In this document: in pieces, positions 33,149 through 45,836 of the stretch | Numbering within the stretch: position 1 is the stretch's first letter | How the letters are laid out: the number at the start of each line of letters is the position of its first letter | Assembly: GCA_949293315.1 (NCBI GenBank) | Contig: CASFCH010000011.1 | Location: 1-51,269, forward strand | Reading direction: 5' to 3' | From: an uncultured Oscillospiraceae bacterium | Lineage (GTDB): Bacteria; Bacillota; Clostridia; Oscillospirales; Acutalibacteraceae | Length of the DNA: 51,269 nucleotides | Made by a program: the position numbers and the translations under genes | The notes under the pieces: model-generated | Seen by the model: only the letters and a program-made list of their open reading frames with translations | Database searches by the model: none | What the model was told of the DNA's origin: nothing

Positions 33149-33610
33149 ATGCTGCACGCAGGAGAAAAGGCGCCGCTGTTCGCGCTGCCCGACCAGAACG
33201 GACAGACGGTGGCGCTGGAGGATTTTATCGGGAAGCGGGTGGTCGTCTACTTCTATCCCAAGGACAACACGCCCGGATGTACCCGGCAGGCCTGCGCCTT
33301 TGCCGCCGCGTTAGACCGCTATCAGGCATTGGGGGTGCCGGTGATCGGGATCAGCAAGGATTCTGTGGCGAGCCACGCGCGCTTTGCGGAAAAACACAAT
33401 CTGCCATTCATTCTGCTCTCCGATCCGGAGCTTCAGGCCATTCAGGCCTATGACGTCTGGCAGGAGAAGAAGCTGTACGGCAAGGTGAGCATGGGCGTGG
33501 TGCGCACCACGTACCTGATCGGGCCGGACGGGACGATCGAAAAGGTGTGGGAGAAGGCCAAGCCGGACACCAATGCCGCGGAGATCTTGGAGTATCTGGC
33601 CAACGTGTGA
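33149..33610 (+). CDS. bcp: Thioredoxin-dependent thiol peroxidase (Bcp-type peroxiredoxin)
   Basis: A 153-residue peroxiredoxin that reduces peroxides in the cytoplasm. The peroxidatic Cys lies in VVVYFYPKDNTPGCTRQAC, with the resolving Cys five residues later as in Bcp. Length matches the family. SD AAAGGAGG. In an anaerobe it would protect against transient oxygen. Confidence 0.95.
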   Translation: MLHAGEKAPLFALPDQNGQTVALEDFIGKRVVVYFYPKDNTPGCTRQACAFAAALDRYQALGVPVIGISKDSVASHARFAEKHNLPFILLSDPELQAIQAYDVWQEKKLYGKVSMGVVRTTYLIGPDGTIEKVWEKAKPDTNAAEILEYLANV

Positions 33611-33635
33611 GAAAAATAGCGGAGAGGGAATTTTC

Positions 33636-34157
33636 ATGGAGTATTTGGATCTGTACGACCGGGACCGGATCAAAACGGGCAAAACGCACCGCCGCGGGGA
33701 TCCCGTTCCGGCGGGATCTTACCGCATGGTCATCCATGTGTGCATTTTTAACGCGCGCGGCCAGATGCTGATCCAGCAGCGCCAGCCGTTTAAAAAGGGA
33801 TGGCCGGATCAGTGGGATGTCACCGTGGGCGGCAGCGCCGTAGCCGGGGAGGACTCCCGTCAGGCGGCGGAGCGGGAGACGCTGGAGGAGATCGGGCTAA
33901 AACTCGACCTCTCCGATAAACGCCCGAAGCTGACCATCAATTTTGGAGAGGGGTTTGACGACATCTATCTGGTCGAGCGGGAAGTGGATTTGGAAGCCCT
34001 CCGCCTCCAGGAATCGGAGGTCCAGGCCGTCCGCTGGGCTTCGCGGGAGGAGATCCTCGCCATGATCGACGGCGGTGCATTCATTCCATACGCCAAAAGC
34101 TTTATTGAGCTGCTCTTCGACACGCGCAAGCTGGACGGGACTGTAACAGGAGTGTAA
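33636..34157 (+). CDS. NUDIX hydrolase
   Basis: A 173-residue pyrophosphohydrolase. The complete Nudix box GSAVAGE-x7-RETLEEIGL (about residues 69-91) coordinates the divalent metal. The N-terminal LYDRDRIKTGKTHRRGD and VHVCIFN stretch resemble YfcD/isopentenyl-diphosphate-isomerase-like members. ATG 33636 follows GGAGAGGG; the open frame reaches back into bcp. Substrate unknown. Last gene of its cluster. Confidence 0.92.
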   Translation: MEYLDLYDRDRIKTGKTHRRGDPVPAGSYRMVIHVCIFNARGQMLIQQRQPFKKGWPDQWDVTVGGSAVAGEDSRQAAERETLEEIGLKLDLSDKRPKLTINFGEGFDDIYLVEREVDLEALRLQESEVQAVRWASREEILAMIDGGAFIPYAKSFIELLFDTRKLDGTVTGV

Positions 34158-34177
34158 AGAGGCAGAAAGAACAGGCA

Positions 34178-34208
34178 GCGCCTTGTGAACGGATTGCTCA
34201 CAAGGCGC
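34178..34208. terminator. Hairpin between convergent nudix and gdhA genes
   Basis: An 11-bp perfect stem (34178-34188 with 34198-34208), 9-base loop. T-tracts are poor on both sides, so efficiency is uncertain. Confidence 0.65.
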
Positions 34209-34248
34209 CGCCGTGCATTTATGGGAAGGAGAAGGAAATGAAACGAAA

Positions 34249-35664
<1,416 letters not shown>

Positions 35665-35669
35665 TCAAA

Positions 35670-35748
35670 TTTCATAATTTTATGAAAATGAGCGGCCGCT
35701 CACCGATAAAATTGCAATAAATGAAAGTTCTTTGAGCGATACTTTCAT
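35670..35748. promoter_or_regulatory. Two TTTCAT-based palindromes upstream of gdhA
   Basis: TTTCATAA-TT-TTATGAAA (35670-35687) is a perfect palindrome centred about 60 bases upstream of the predicted gdhA start. A second inverted pair, ATGAAAGT (35721-35728)/ACTTTCAT (35741-35748), reuses the same half-site. Likely a regulator-binding region; the rest of the 350-bp gap holds the two divergent promoters and no gene. Confidence 0.5.
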
Positions 35749-35831
35749 CGTTTTTGCTAAAAACGGTGAATTGCGCACAGGAGTATTACCCGATTTTGCG
35801 CCCCGGACAGGGGACGGCTCACGTCCCGGGA

Positions 35832-35860
35832 TTGCAAGTTCGTTTTTTTTGTGATATAAA
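35832..35860 (+). promoter_or_regulatory. Promoter of the GH123-like gene
   Basis: TTGCAA (35832-35837), 17 bases, TATAAA (35855-35860). Confidence 0.65.
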
Positions 35861-35929
35861 TAGAAAAACAGTCTGCTGCACGGCGGTGCGGCAAAGTCCG
35901 ATATCTTGAGATACAGGGGGAACTTATCC

Positions 35930-37642
35930 ATGCAGGAGCACTTCAGGGCGGTGGCGGTCTCTACCGATATCGCCTGTACACAGGATCAGTACGGGGCGCT
36001 GGCCGCGGCCCAAAACAGCCATACATCGCTTACCGCGTGGCGCAACGACCGTGCGATCGCGCAGATCGCCGTTCTCAGCGGCGGGGAGAAGCTGAACGGA
36101 CTCACCGTTTCAGCGGGGGAATTTTCCGGTCCGGCGGGTGATTTTTCGGGAACGGTGGCATGCGCCTTTCTCCGGGAGACAAAGGCGTTTGTCGGCAACG
36201 GAAAGCAGGACGACGGCTCTCGCAGCGCCTATCCGGACGTGATCTGGTCCGATGATCCGGTGGATGTGGACGCGAACAGCGTACAGGCCGTATGGGTGAC
36301 TTTCACCGTGCCGAAGGATGCGGCGGCGGGCGTCTACACGGGGGAGATCGTGCTGTCTTCGTCCAATAAAGAGGCGTCTCAGTCCGTGCCTTACACGCTG
36401 GAGGTGCTCGATCTGACGGCGCCGGATCCGCAGGAGTATGCGTTTGATATCGAGCTGTGGCAGTACCCCTACCGCGTGGCGGATTACTATGGGGTGGAGC
36501 CGTTCTCCCCGGAGCACTTTGATATTCTGCGCCCGCACTTGGAGAAGTACCGTGAGCTGGGGGGCCACGCGATCACGGCGAGCATCGTGGAGGAGCCGTG
36601 GAACGGCCAGACGTATGGGCGTTATCCCTCCATGATCAAATGGACGCGCCGCGCCGACAGGAGCTTCGCCTTCGACTTTGATCAGTTTGACCGCTGGGTG
36701 GAATTCTGCCACTCCCTCGGATTGGGCGACAAGATCGTGTGCTACAGCCTGATCCCGTGGGGGAACAGGATCCGCTATTATGATGAAAAAAAGAAAAAGG
36801 AGCGCTGCGTCGCCCCCCGCACCGGTACGCGCAGATACAAAAAGGTGTGGCGGCAGTTTTTGCAGGCGCTGGTTGATCATGCACAGGAGAAGGGCTGGTT
36901 TGACGATCTGTACATCGGCATCGACGAGCGCGCGGCGATGAAAAAGGCGTATGACCTGATCGACACGGTGCGCGGTAAGGACGGTGCGCTGCTGAAAAAG
37001 GCCGCGGCCATGAATCACTTTAACGCCAAATATTTTCCGCTCATTGACCGGATGGCGAGCGTCAGCGTCGGATCGGAGCCGCTCAAGGGCGCCATGGCGG
37101 ATTACAAGCAGCTGTGCGCGCGCCGTAAGGGCCGCCCGGAGCTGCGCACCACGGTATACACGTGTGTGGGCCACTTCCCCAACAGCTTTACCTACAGCAT
37201 GCCGGGGGAGGGGTACTGGACGATCCTGTTCAGCGCCGCCATGGGTGCAAACGGATTCCTGCGCTGGGCCTATGACGCCTGGGTGCAGGATCCGCTCCGC
37301 GATACCACGCACGTCAGCTTCGAGTCCGGCGACTGCTTCCTGATCTATCCCGACGAGGCGGACGCGGCCCATCCCGTGCCCCACAGCTCCGTACGGCTGG
37401 AGAAGCTGGCGGAGGGGATGCGCGATATCAATAAGCTCCTGCTGCTGGCGGAGCGCTCCGAGAAGATGGCGCGGCGTCTGGAAAAGCTGCTCGCGTCGGT
37501 GCGGTGCGACTACACGCAGAATCCGGATAAGGTCGCTGTGGCCGTGGCGGATGAAAGGACGCGGGCGCAGCTGCCGGAGGATATGGACCGCCTGCGCGGG
37601 GAACTCCATGCGATGGCGCGCGACTTTCTGGCGGAAAGATAA
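35930..37642 (+). CDS. GH123-like (DUF4091) protein, predicted intracellular
   Basis: 570 residues. After an N-terminal beta-rich region (about 1-165, with VWVTFTVPKDAAAGVYTG, as in DUF4091/GH123 N-domains) comes a barrel with WQYP, HAITASIVEEPWNG, and DLYIGIDERA, where an Asp-Glu pair matches the catalytic acid arrangement of GH123 N-acetylgalactosaminidases, followed by RTTVYTC and WAYDAWVQDPL. There is no signal peptide. ATG 35930 follows AGGGGG; a TTG at 35906 overlaps that site. Likely cleaves N-acetylhexosaminides inside the cell; specificity is inference. Confidence 0.78.
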   Translation: MQEHFRAVAVSTDIACTQDQYGALAAAQNSHTSLTAWRNDRAIAQIAVLSGGEKLNGLTVSAGEFSGPAGDFSGTVACAFLRETKAFVGNGKQDDGSRSAYPDVIWSDDPVDVDANSVQAVWVTFTVPKDAAAGVYTGEIVLSSSNKEASQSVPYTLEVLDLTAPDPQEYAFDIELWQYPYRVADYYGVEPFSPEHFDILRPHLEKYRELGGHAITASIVEEPWNGQTYGRYPSMIKWTRRADRSFAFDFDQFDRWVEFCHSLGLGDKIVCYSLIPWGNRIRYYDEKKKKERCVAPRTGTRRYKKVWRQFLQALVDHAQEKGWFDDLYIGIDERAAMKKAYDLIDTVRGKDGALLKKAAAMNHFNAKYFPLIDRMASVSVGSEPLKGAMADYKQLCARRKGRPELRTTVYTCVGHFPNSFTYSMPGEGYWTILFSAAMGANGFLRWAYDAWVQDPLRDTTHVSFESGDCFLIYPDEADAAHPVPHSSVRLEKLAEGMRDINKLLLLAERSEKMARRLEKLLASVRCDYTQNPDKVAVAVADERTRAQLPEDMDRLRGELHAMARDFLAER

Positions 37643-37660
37643 GGAAACCCAAAAGGGAAA

Positions 37661-37691
37661 GGCCGGACGGCGTTCGCCGTCCGGCCACTGT
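37661..37691. terminator. Terminator between GH123-like and CNNM/CorC genes
   Basis: GGCCGGACGGC (37661-37671) paired with GCCGTCCGGCC (37676-37686) around a GTTC loop, with TTTTT shortly after on the plus strand. Confidence 0.9.
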
Positions 37692-37713
37692 TTTTATCCG
37701 TGCTGTGTCGGGA

Positions 37714-39087
37714 TCAATCCTCGTCCTTCTTCCGCCTGGAGCGGGGCTCCTCCTGCGCGGGCGGCTCCTCCCTGGGGAGGATTTCCAGCTTGAGCTTGCC
37801 GATGCGGCGCTCCTCCACGTTCAGGACGGTGAAGCGGACGTTCTCATACTCTGCGGTGTTCATCTCCCCGTCCTCGGGCAGATAGCCGAGCAGGCTGATG
37901 ACAAAGCCGCCGATCGTGTCATAGTCGCCCTCCGGGAATTCCAGACCGGTGATCTCCTCCACCTCGTCGAGATCGGTCGTGCCGTCAATGGTAAAGGTCG
38001 TGTCGTCTATTTTGGAGATCTCCTCGTCCTCGTTGTCGTATTCATCCTGAATGTTGCCGACGATGCTCTCGACGATGTCCTCCAGCGTGACGATGCCCGC
38101 CGTACCGCCGTACTCATCCACCACAATCGCCATCTGGATGTGGCTCTCCGTCATCTCGCGGAACAGGTCGCCGCACTTTTTCGTCTCCGGCACATAGAGG
38201 GGCTTGCGGATAAAGTCGCGCAGAGACTTGTTCTCCGGCAGGTCGTTGCCGATGAATTTGAGCAGGTCCTTGATATACGCAATGCCGATCACATTGTCGA
38301 GGTCCTCCTCATACACGGGGATGCGGGAGTACCCCTCGTCGATGGAGATCTGGATCACATCCTGAACGGGCTCGTTGACTTCCACGGCAGAGATATCGGT
38401 GCGGTGGGTCATGATGTCCGCCGCGTCGATATCGTCGAACTCGAAGACGTTGTTGATCATCTCCTTCTGGGAGTCCTCGATCACGCCCTTCTCCTGCCCG
38501 ACGTCCACCATCATGCGGATCTCCTCCTCGGTGACGACCTCCTCGTCGGCGTTGGGGTCAAAGCCGAGCAGGCGCACGACGATGTTCGTGGAAAAGGAGA
38601 GGAGCTTGACAAGCGGCTTGGTGACCTTGGCAAACACCGTCAAAAAGCCGACCGCCATAAAGGAGATCTTCTCCGGCTTCTGCATGGCGATGCGCTTGGG
38701 CGCGAGCTCGCCGAGCACCAGGGAAAAATAGGAGATGATAAGCGTCACAAGGACGACCGAGATCGTGTTGATTACACCGCGCGGGATCTGCGGGATCAGC
38801 GGGGCGACGCCGTCGGTGATCATGTCCGCAAAGGTCTGGGAGGCCGAGGCGGAGGTCAGAAACCCCGCCAGCGTGACGCCGATCTGGATCGTGGAGAGGA
38901 AATTGCTCGAGTTCTTCGTCAGCCTGAGGACCTTGATCGCCTTTTTGTTGCCCTCCTCGGCCATTTTTTCAATCTTGGCGTCGTTGAGGGAAATGATGGC
39001 GATCTCGCTCATGGCAAAGTAGGCGTTGACGAGAATCAGGACAAACAGCAGTACGATTTGAAGGACCAGCGATAACGGGTCGTCCAT
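37714..39087 (-). CDS. CNNM/CorC-type (hemolysin family) membrane protein
   Basis: 457 residues: an N-terminal DUF21 membrane domain with four hydrophobic segments (about 1-190, opening with LVNAYFAMSEIAIISL), a CBS pair (about 205-330, VDEYGGTAGIVTLEDIVE at its end), then a CorC/HlyC transporter-associated domain (about 350-430). Family members are linked to Mg2+ or other cation efflux and are often called hemolysins by tradition. The acidic/basic C-terminal tail is rich in Glu, Pro and Arg. Promoter at 39201-39229. Confidence 0.92.
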   Translation of the reverse strand: MDDPLSLVLQIVLLFVLILVNAYFAMSEIAIISLNDAKIEKMAEEGNKKAIKVLRLTKNSSNFLSTIQIGVTLAGFLTSASASQTFADMITDGVAPLIPQIPRGVINTISVVLVTLIISYFSLVLGELAPKRIAMQKPEKISFMAVGFLTVFAKVTKPLVKLLSFSTNIVVRLLGFDPNADEEVVTEEEIRMMVDVGQEKGVIEDSQKEMINNVFEFDDIDAADIMTHRTDISAVEVNEPVQDVIQISIDEGYSRIPVYEEDLDNVIGIAYIKDLLKFIGNDLPENKSLRDFIRKPLYVPETKKCGDLFREMTESHIQMAIVVDEYGGTAGIVTLEDIVESIVGNIQDEYDNEDEEISKIDDTTFTIDGTTDLDEVEEITGLEFPEGDYDTIGGFVISLLGYLPEDGEMNTAEYENVRFTVLNVEERRIGKLKLEILPREEPPAQEEPRSRRKKDED

Positions 39088-39200
39088 TGTGAAGTTTTCT
39101 CCTTTCAGATTTCAAAAAAATGATTTTTGCCGCTTGACGGAAGGCCGCCTCCGGAAGGGGGCATCCTGTTTCAAGAGCAAGGATATGGAATTATTTTTTC

Positions 39201-39229
39201 ATTATACAGGATCCCCATATCTTTGTCAA
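39201..39229 (-). promoter_or_regulatory. Consensus promoter of the CNNM/CorC gene
   Basis: Minus strand TTGACA (39229-39224), exactly 17 bases, TATAAT (39206-39201). A perfect sigma-A consensus; leader about 105 nt. Confidence 0.85.
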
Positions 39230-39291
39230 ATCCATCCCGTGGACGAAAAGGGGATCCGCCCGATTTTTCCTGCCGTTTTTGCATATAAATG

Positions 39292-39320
39292 TTTACATTT
39301 TGCGCCGAAAGTGATAAAAT
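39292..39320 (+). promoter_or_regulatory. Promoter of pyruvate:ferredoxin oxidoreductase gene
   Basis: TTTACA (39292-39297), 17 bases, TAAAAT (39315-39320). With the minus-strand promoter at 39201-39229 it accounts for the 328-bp gap. Confidence 0.7.
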
Positions 39321-39415
39321 CTATCCTGTAACGCTATGCAATCTCAGGCATAGAGGACGCACGCCGTTCCCGGCGACTGCGGGGCGGCTGTGTGACTGAA
39401 GGAGGAACTGTTAAA

Positions 39416-42982
<3,567 letters not shown>

Positions 42983-43000
42983 CGCCGATCGGAGGTAAGC

Positions 43001-43102
43001 GGGACTGTGGCAGAACAGCCTGTCCCGAAGATAACGCGTAAAATCCGCCCCTCAAAAGAAGCCCAATCCGCTTCTTTTGAGGGGCGAGCTGTTTTGTGAT
43101 GC
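43001..43102 (+). repeat. Repeat D, copy 1
   Basis: About 102 bp, closely similar to 45097-45197. It contains GGGAC...GTCCC, then a perfect 16-bp hairpin (43047-43062 with 43070-43085) followed by GAGCTGTTTTGTGATG. The hairpin may also terminate the nifJ transcript. Confidence 0.8.
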
Positions 43103-43120
43103 CTGTAGATTCCCTTTCGG

Positions 43121-43317
43121 CTTCCCCTAGAGGGCGATTCCCCTGTCAGGGGAAATGTCCGCGAAAGCGGACAAAAGGGTCCCGCCTGTGGAGCAGGAGC
43201 TGTCGCCGTAAGGCGACTGATGAGGTGGAAAGGCCAACGGATTACAGAAATTCGGCATACCCCGCAGAATCCACCTCATCCACCGCAAGCGGTCCCCCTT
43301 CCCCTCAAGGGGAAGGC
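43121..43317. repeat. Repeat A, copies 2 (+, 43121-43228) and 3 (-, 43271-43317)
   Basis: Copy 2 runs from CTTCCCCT to GATGAGGTGG. Copy 3 is inverted and matches the outer part of the 29485-29590 copy almost base for base (CCGCTTGCGG and GGATGAGGTGG pieces). They face each other across 42 bp. A further fragment with CCCGCCTGCGGAGC lies near 43405. Confidence 0.7.
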
Positions 43318-43573
43318 TTTGAAATGCCTGCATATTCCCTTTTGGATTCCTCTCGAGTGGAAGGCGAAGGCTTGATTGGTCCGTGTAAATTACAAAAGGG
43401 CGTCCCGCCTGCGGAGCGGGACTGTCACGCGGATGCAAGCTCCCGTCGTGTTCTGTTTTGCAACAGACCCTTTTTGCGTGAAACCCATATTTGGTTTATC
43501 TGCCAATTTTATCCGTTTCTTTTTGTGGAAAAGGGAAAAACGCAGCATGCCCCTTTCCTTTTCCGCGCCGCGT

Positions 43574-43582
43574 TGTTATAAT
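43574..43582 (+). promoter_or_regulatory. Extended -10 promoter of the fucosidase gene
   Basis: TG-T-TATAAT (43574-43582) with a weak TTTCCT 17 bases upstream. A start near 43589 leaves only a short leader, which favours GTG 43605 as the start codon. Confidence 0.6.
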
Positions 43583-43604
43583 GTTCCGGAAAGGGGAGAG
43601 GCCT

Positions 43605-45068
43605 GTGAACAGACAGGAGTATTTAAAACAGATCGATCAGGTGATCGCGGCCGGCCGGTTTCATGACAGCTGGGAGAGCCTGGGCGGCCATCCCACGCCG
43701 TCCTGGTTTACCTCGGGAAAATTCGGGATTTTTATCCATTGGGGGATCTACAGCGTCCCGGCCTATTGCAACGAGTGGTACCCAAAGTGGATGTACTGGA
43801 AGGGGCACCCGGTCTACCTGCACCATAAAAATACATACGGCGACGTCACCAAATTCGGGTATAAGGATTTTATCCCCCTGTTCAAGGCGGAGCACTTTGA
43901 CGCGGATGCCTGGCTGGACCTGTTCCGGAAAAGCGGCGCACGGTACATTATGCCGGTGGGCGAGCACCACGACGGATTTAAAATGTATGACAGCGACCTG
44001 AGCCGCTGGACGAGCGTCAGGATGGGCCCCTGCCGCGATGTGCTCGGGGAGCTGCGTGCGGCGAGCGATCGGGCGGGCCTTGGCTTTTTGGCGTCCCACC
44101 ACCGTGCGGAGCATTACTTTTTCCTCAATGCGGGGCGCAAGATCCCGGGATGCGACGTCAACGACGAGCAGTACCGCGACTTTTACGGCCCGGCCGTCCC
44201 GTTCGTCGGCGGGCGCAGCGATGAAAAATTCCTGAACCCCACCGCGGAGTGGGGAGAGGACTGGCTGACCTCCGCCTGTGAGATGATCGACCGCTATCAG
44301 CCGCTGGCCGTCTATTTTGACTGGTGGATCAATGCGGAGGGCTTCCGCCCCTACGTCAAAAAATTCCTGGCCTACTACTATAACCGTGCCGAGGAGTGGG
44401 GCAAAGAGGTCACCGTCTTTTATAAGCAGGACGGGATCATGCAGGGGTGCGCCACCTTTGATATCGAGCGCGGCCAGTTTGACGCGCCGTTCCCCTACCC
44501 CTGGCAGGGGGATACCTCCACGGGGAAAAATTCGTGGGGATATACGGAGAACAACCGCTTTAAGACACCCTCTGAGCTCGTGTGCAACCTGATCGATGTC
44601 GTGAGTAAAAACGGCAGCTTCATGCTCAATGTCGGCCCGAAGGCGGACGGAACCATCTGTGAGGAGGATCAAAGGCTCCTGTTGCGGATCGGGGAGTGGA
44701 TGGCGGTCAACGGGGAGGGGATCTACGACACCCAGCCGTACCGCATCTATGCCGAGGGGGTCAAAAAGAAGAAGAGCGGCTCCTTTAAGGAAAACCTGAA
44801 ATACGGCAAAAACGAGTTCCGCTACACCTATAAAAACGGCGCGATCTACGCCTTTGCCATGGCGCCCGCTCGAGACGGGCGGTATACGCTGTCGGCCTTC
44901 AGCGGCCGCGGCGGGCTCGATCGGATTCAGTACCCCATCCGGCGGGTCACTGCCCTCGGATACGGGGAGACGCACTTTGAAAAGGACAAGAAGGGCAATC
45001 TCCGCCTGCGCTGTGATGCCTGTGCCCGCGCGGAGCTTCCGGTTTGCTTCAAGATCGAAATCGAGTGA
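43605..45068 (+). CDS. GH29 alpha-L-fucosidase, predicted intracellular
   Basis: A 487-residue glycosidase releasing L-fucose from host or milk glycans. The N-terminal barrel motif WFTSGKFGIFIHWGIYSVP is diagnostic, as are RYIMPVGEHHDGFKMYDSD and the nucleophile motif AVYFDWWIN with Asp239. The region SKNGSFMLNVGPKADGTI ends the catalytic domain, and a C-terminal beta domain of about 90 residues follows. There is no signal peptide. GTG 43605 is chosen, six bases after GGGGAG. Flanked by repeats A and D on the left and D on the right. Confidence 0.93.
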   Translation: MNRQEYLKQIDQVIAAGRFHDSWESLGGHPTPSWFTSGKFGIFIHWGIYSVPAYCNEWYPKWMYWKGHPVYLHHKNTYGDVTKFGYKDFIPLFKAEHFDADAWLDLFRKSGARYIMPVGEHHDGFKMYDSDLSRWTSVRMGPCRDVLGELRAASDRAGLGFLASHHRAEHYFFLNAGRKIPGCDVNDEQYRDFYGPAVPFVGGRSDEKFLNPTAEWGEDWLTSACEMIDRYQPLAVYFDWWINAEGFRPYVKKFLAYYYNRAEEWGKEVTVFYKQDGIMQGCATFDIERGQFDAPFPYPWQGDTSTGKNSWGYTENNRFKTPSELVCNLIDVVSKNGSFMLNVGPKADGTICEEDQRLLLRIGEWMAVNGEGIYDTQPYRIYAEGVKKKKSGSFKENLKYGKNEFRYTYKNGAIYAFAMAPARDGRYTLSAFSGRGGLDRIQYPIRRVTALGYGETHFEKDKKGNLRLRCDACARAELPVCFKIEIE

Positions 45069-45096
45069 GTTATTTAGCATAGAAATAATATCAAAA

Positions 45097-45197
45097 GGGA
45101 CTGTTGCAAAATAGCCTGTCCCCCAAATAATGCATAAAACCGCCCCTCAAAGAAAGCCAAAGCCGCTTCGCTTGAGGGGCGAGTTGTTTTGTAATGA
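45097..45197 (+). repeat. Repeat D, copy 2
   Basis: Second copy of the 43001-43102 repeat in direct orientation, beginning GGGACTGTTGCAAAATAG and containing a hairpin GCCCCTCAA (45142-45150)/TTGAGGGGC (45172-45180). Together the copies bracket the fucosidase gene. Confidence 0.8.
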
Positions 45198-45261
45198 CGT
45201 TTTTTTGCACAGGTCGCTCTTGTAAATTTGTTTTATAACGCGCGCTTTTTTAAATCAGAAA

Positions 45262-45292
45262 AGCGGCCCTCCATGGGATAGAGAGGGCCGCT
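45262..45292. terminator. Terminator hairpin downstream of the 45300-45836 gene
   Basis: AGCGGCCCTC (45262-45271) paired with GAGGGCCGCT (45283-45292), with T-runs on either side; mainly serves the minus-strand operon. Confidence 0.8.
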
Positions 45293-45299
45293 CGCGTTT

Positions 45300-45836
45300 T
45301 TAAACGAACAGGTAGCCGATATACGGCATGAATACGGCGGTCAGCGCGCCGGTGATCAGGCTCAGGCCCCATTTATCCAGATAGGACCCCGCATAAAATA
45401 CGGCGGCAAACGGTGCGAGCAGGATCTTGCCGGCCATGGAGGCGCCGTCCCGGTGATAGAGGGCGTCCCAGAGCATCAGCGCATCCTCCACGCTGGGGAA
45501 TACGTTGGAAAGCATCGAGATGCCGACCCACAGCATCACGGCGCTCAGGGCGGCGTCCGCGCCGGTCAGGCCGTTCCAGAACAGCCCGGCGGCAGCCGGA
45601 AAGGCCGTTACAACGCCGATCGCAAGGTTGAACAGGAACGGCAGAAAGCACATGAAAAATCGCTTGGCGGCGGAGTCCTCCACCTCGTGCTCAATGTGGC
45701 CGCACATCTCATCCGAACGCATGTATCGCGGGTCCTCGATCGGGGTGCCGAAGATCCGGCAGAGGATGTGTTCCCAGAGGGCATGCATCAGCGCGCCGGG
45801 GAAAGTCAGCAGTTTTGCAATGTATCCGGTGATCAT
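45300..45836 (-). CDS. Membrane protein, unknown function
   Basis: 178 residues with about four hydrophobic segments (near 65-90, 95-115, 135-155 and 157-175). The N-terminal part GALMHALWEHILCRIFGTPIEDPRY is amphipathic with His residues but lacks HEXXH. I do not recognise the family. The ATG overlaps the stop of the upstream TPR gene (ATGA), so it is translationally coupled to it and probably acts with it. Confidence 0.75.
   Translation of the reverse strand: MITGYIAKLLTFPGALMHALWEHILCRIFGTPIEDPRYMRSDEMCGHIEHEVEDSAAKRFFMCFLPFLFNLAIGVVTAFPAAAGLFWNGLTGADAALSAVMLWVGISMLSNVFPSVEDALMLWDALYHRDGASMAGKILLAPFAAVFYAGSYLDKWGLSLITGALTAVFMPYIGYLFV

Larger units (their letters stand above)
43001..43470. 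mobile_element. 470-bp non-coding segment with imperfect terminal inverted repeats (MITE-like, tentative)
   Basis: The left end GGGACTGTGGCAGAACAGCC (43001-43020) matches the inverted right end GGGTCTGTTGCAAAACAGAA (43470-43451) at 15 of 20 positions. Both resemble IS6-family ends (GG-CTGTTGCAAA). Inside are one copy of repeat D, two to three pieces of repeat A and no supported ORF. No target duplication is visible. It fills most of the gap between nifJ and the fucosidase gene. Confidence 0.4.

Noticed and set aside
35680-35931. Minus-strand 83-codon frame between gdhA and the GH123-like gene
   Set aside because: Overlaps two promoters and operator palindromes and has no ribosome site.
43096-43581. 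Plus-strand 161-codon frame before the fucosidase gene
   Set aside because: Runs through repeats A and D and into the fucosidase promoter; no family match.
43001-45197. Complete IS or composite transposon around the fucosidase gene
   Set aside because: No transposase gene is present and no target duplications are visible, so only a repeat and MITE-like interpretation is kept.
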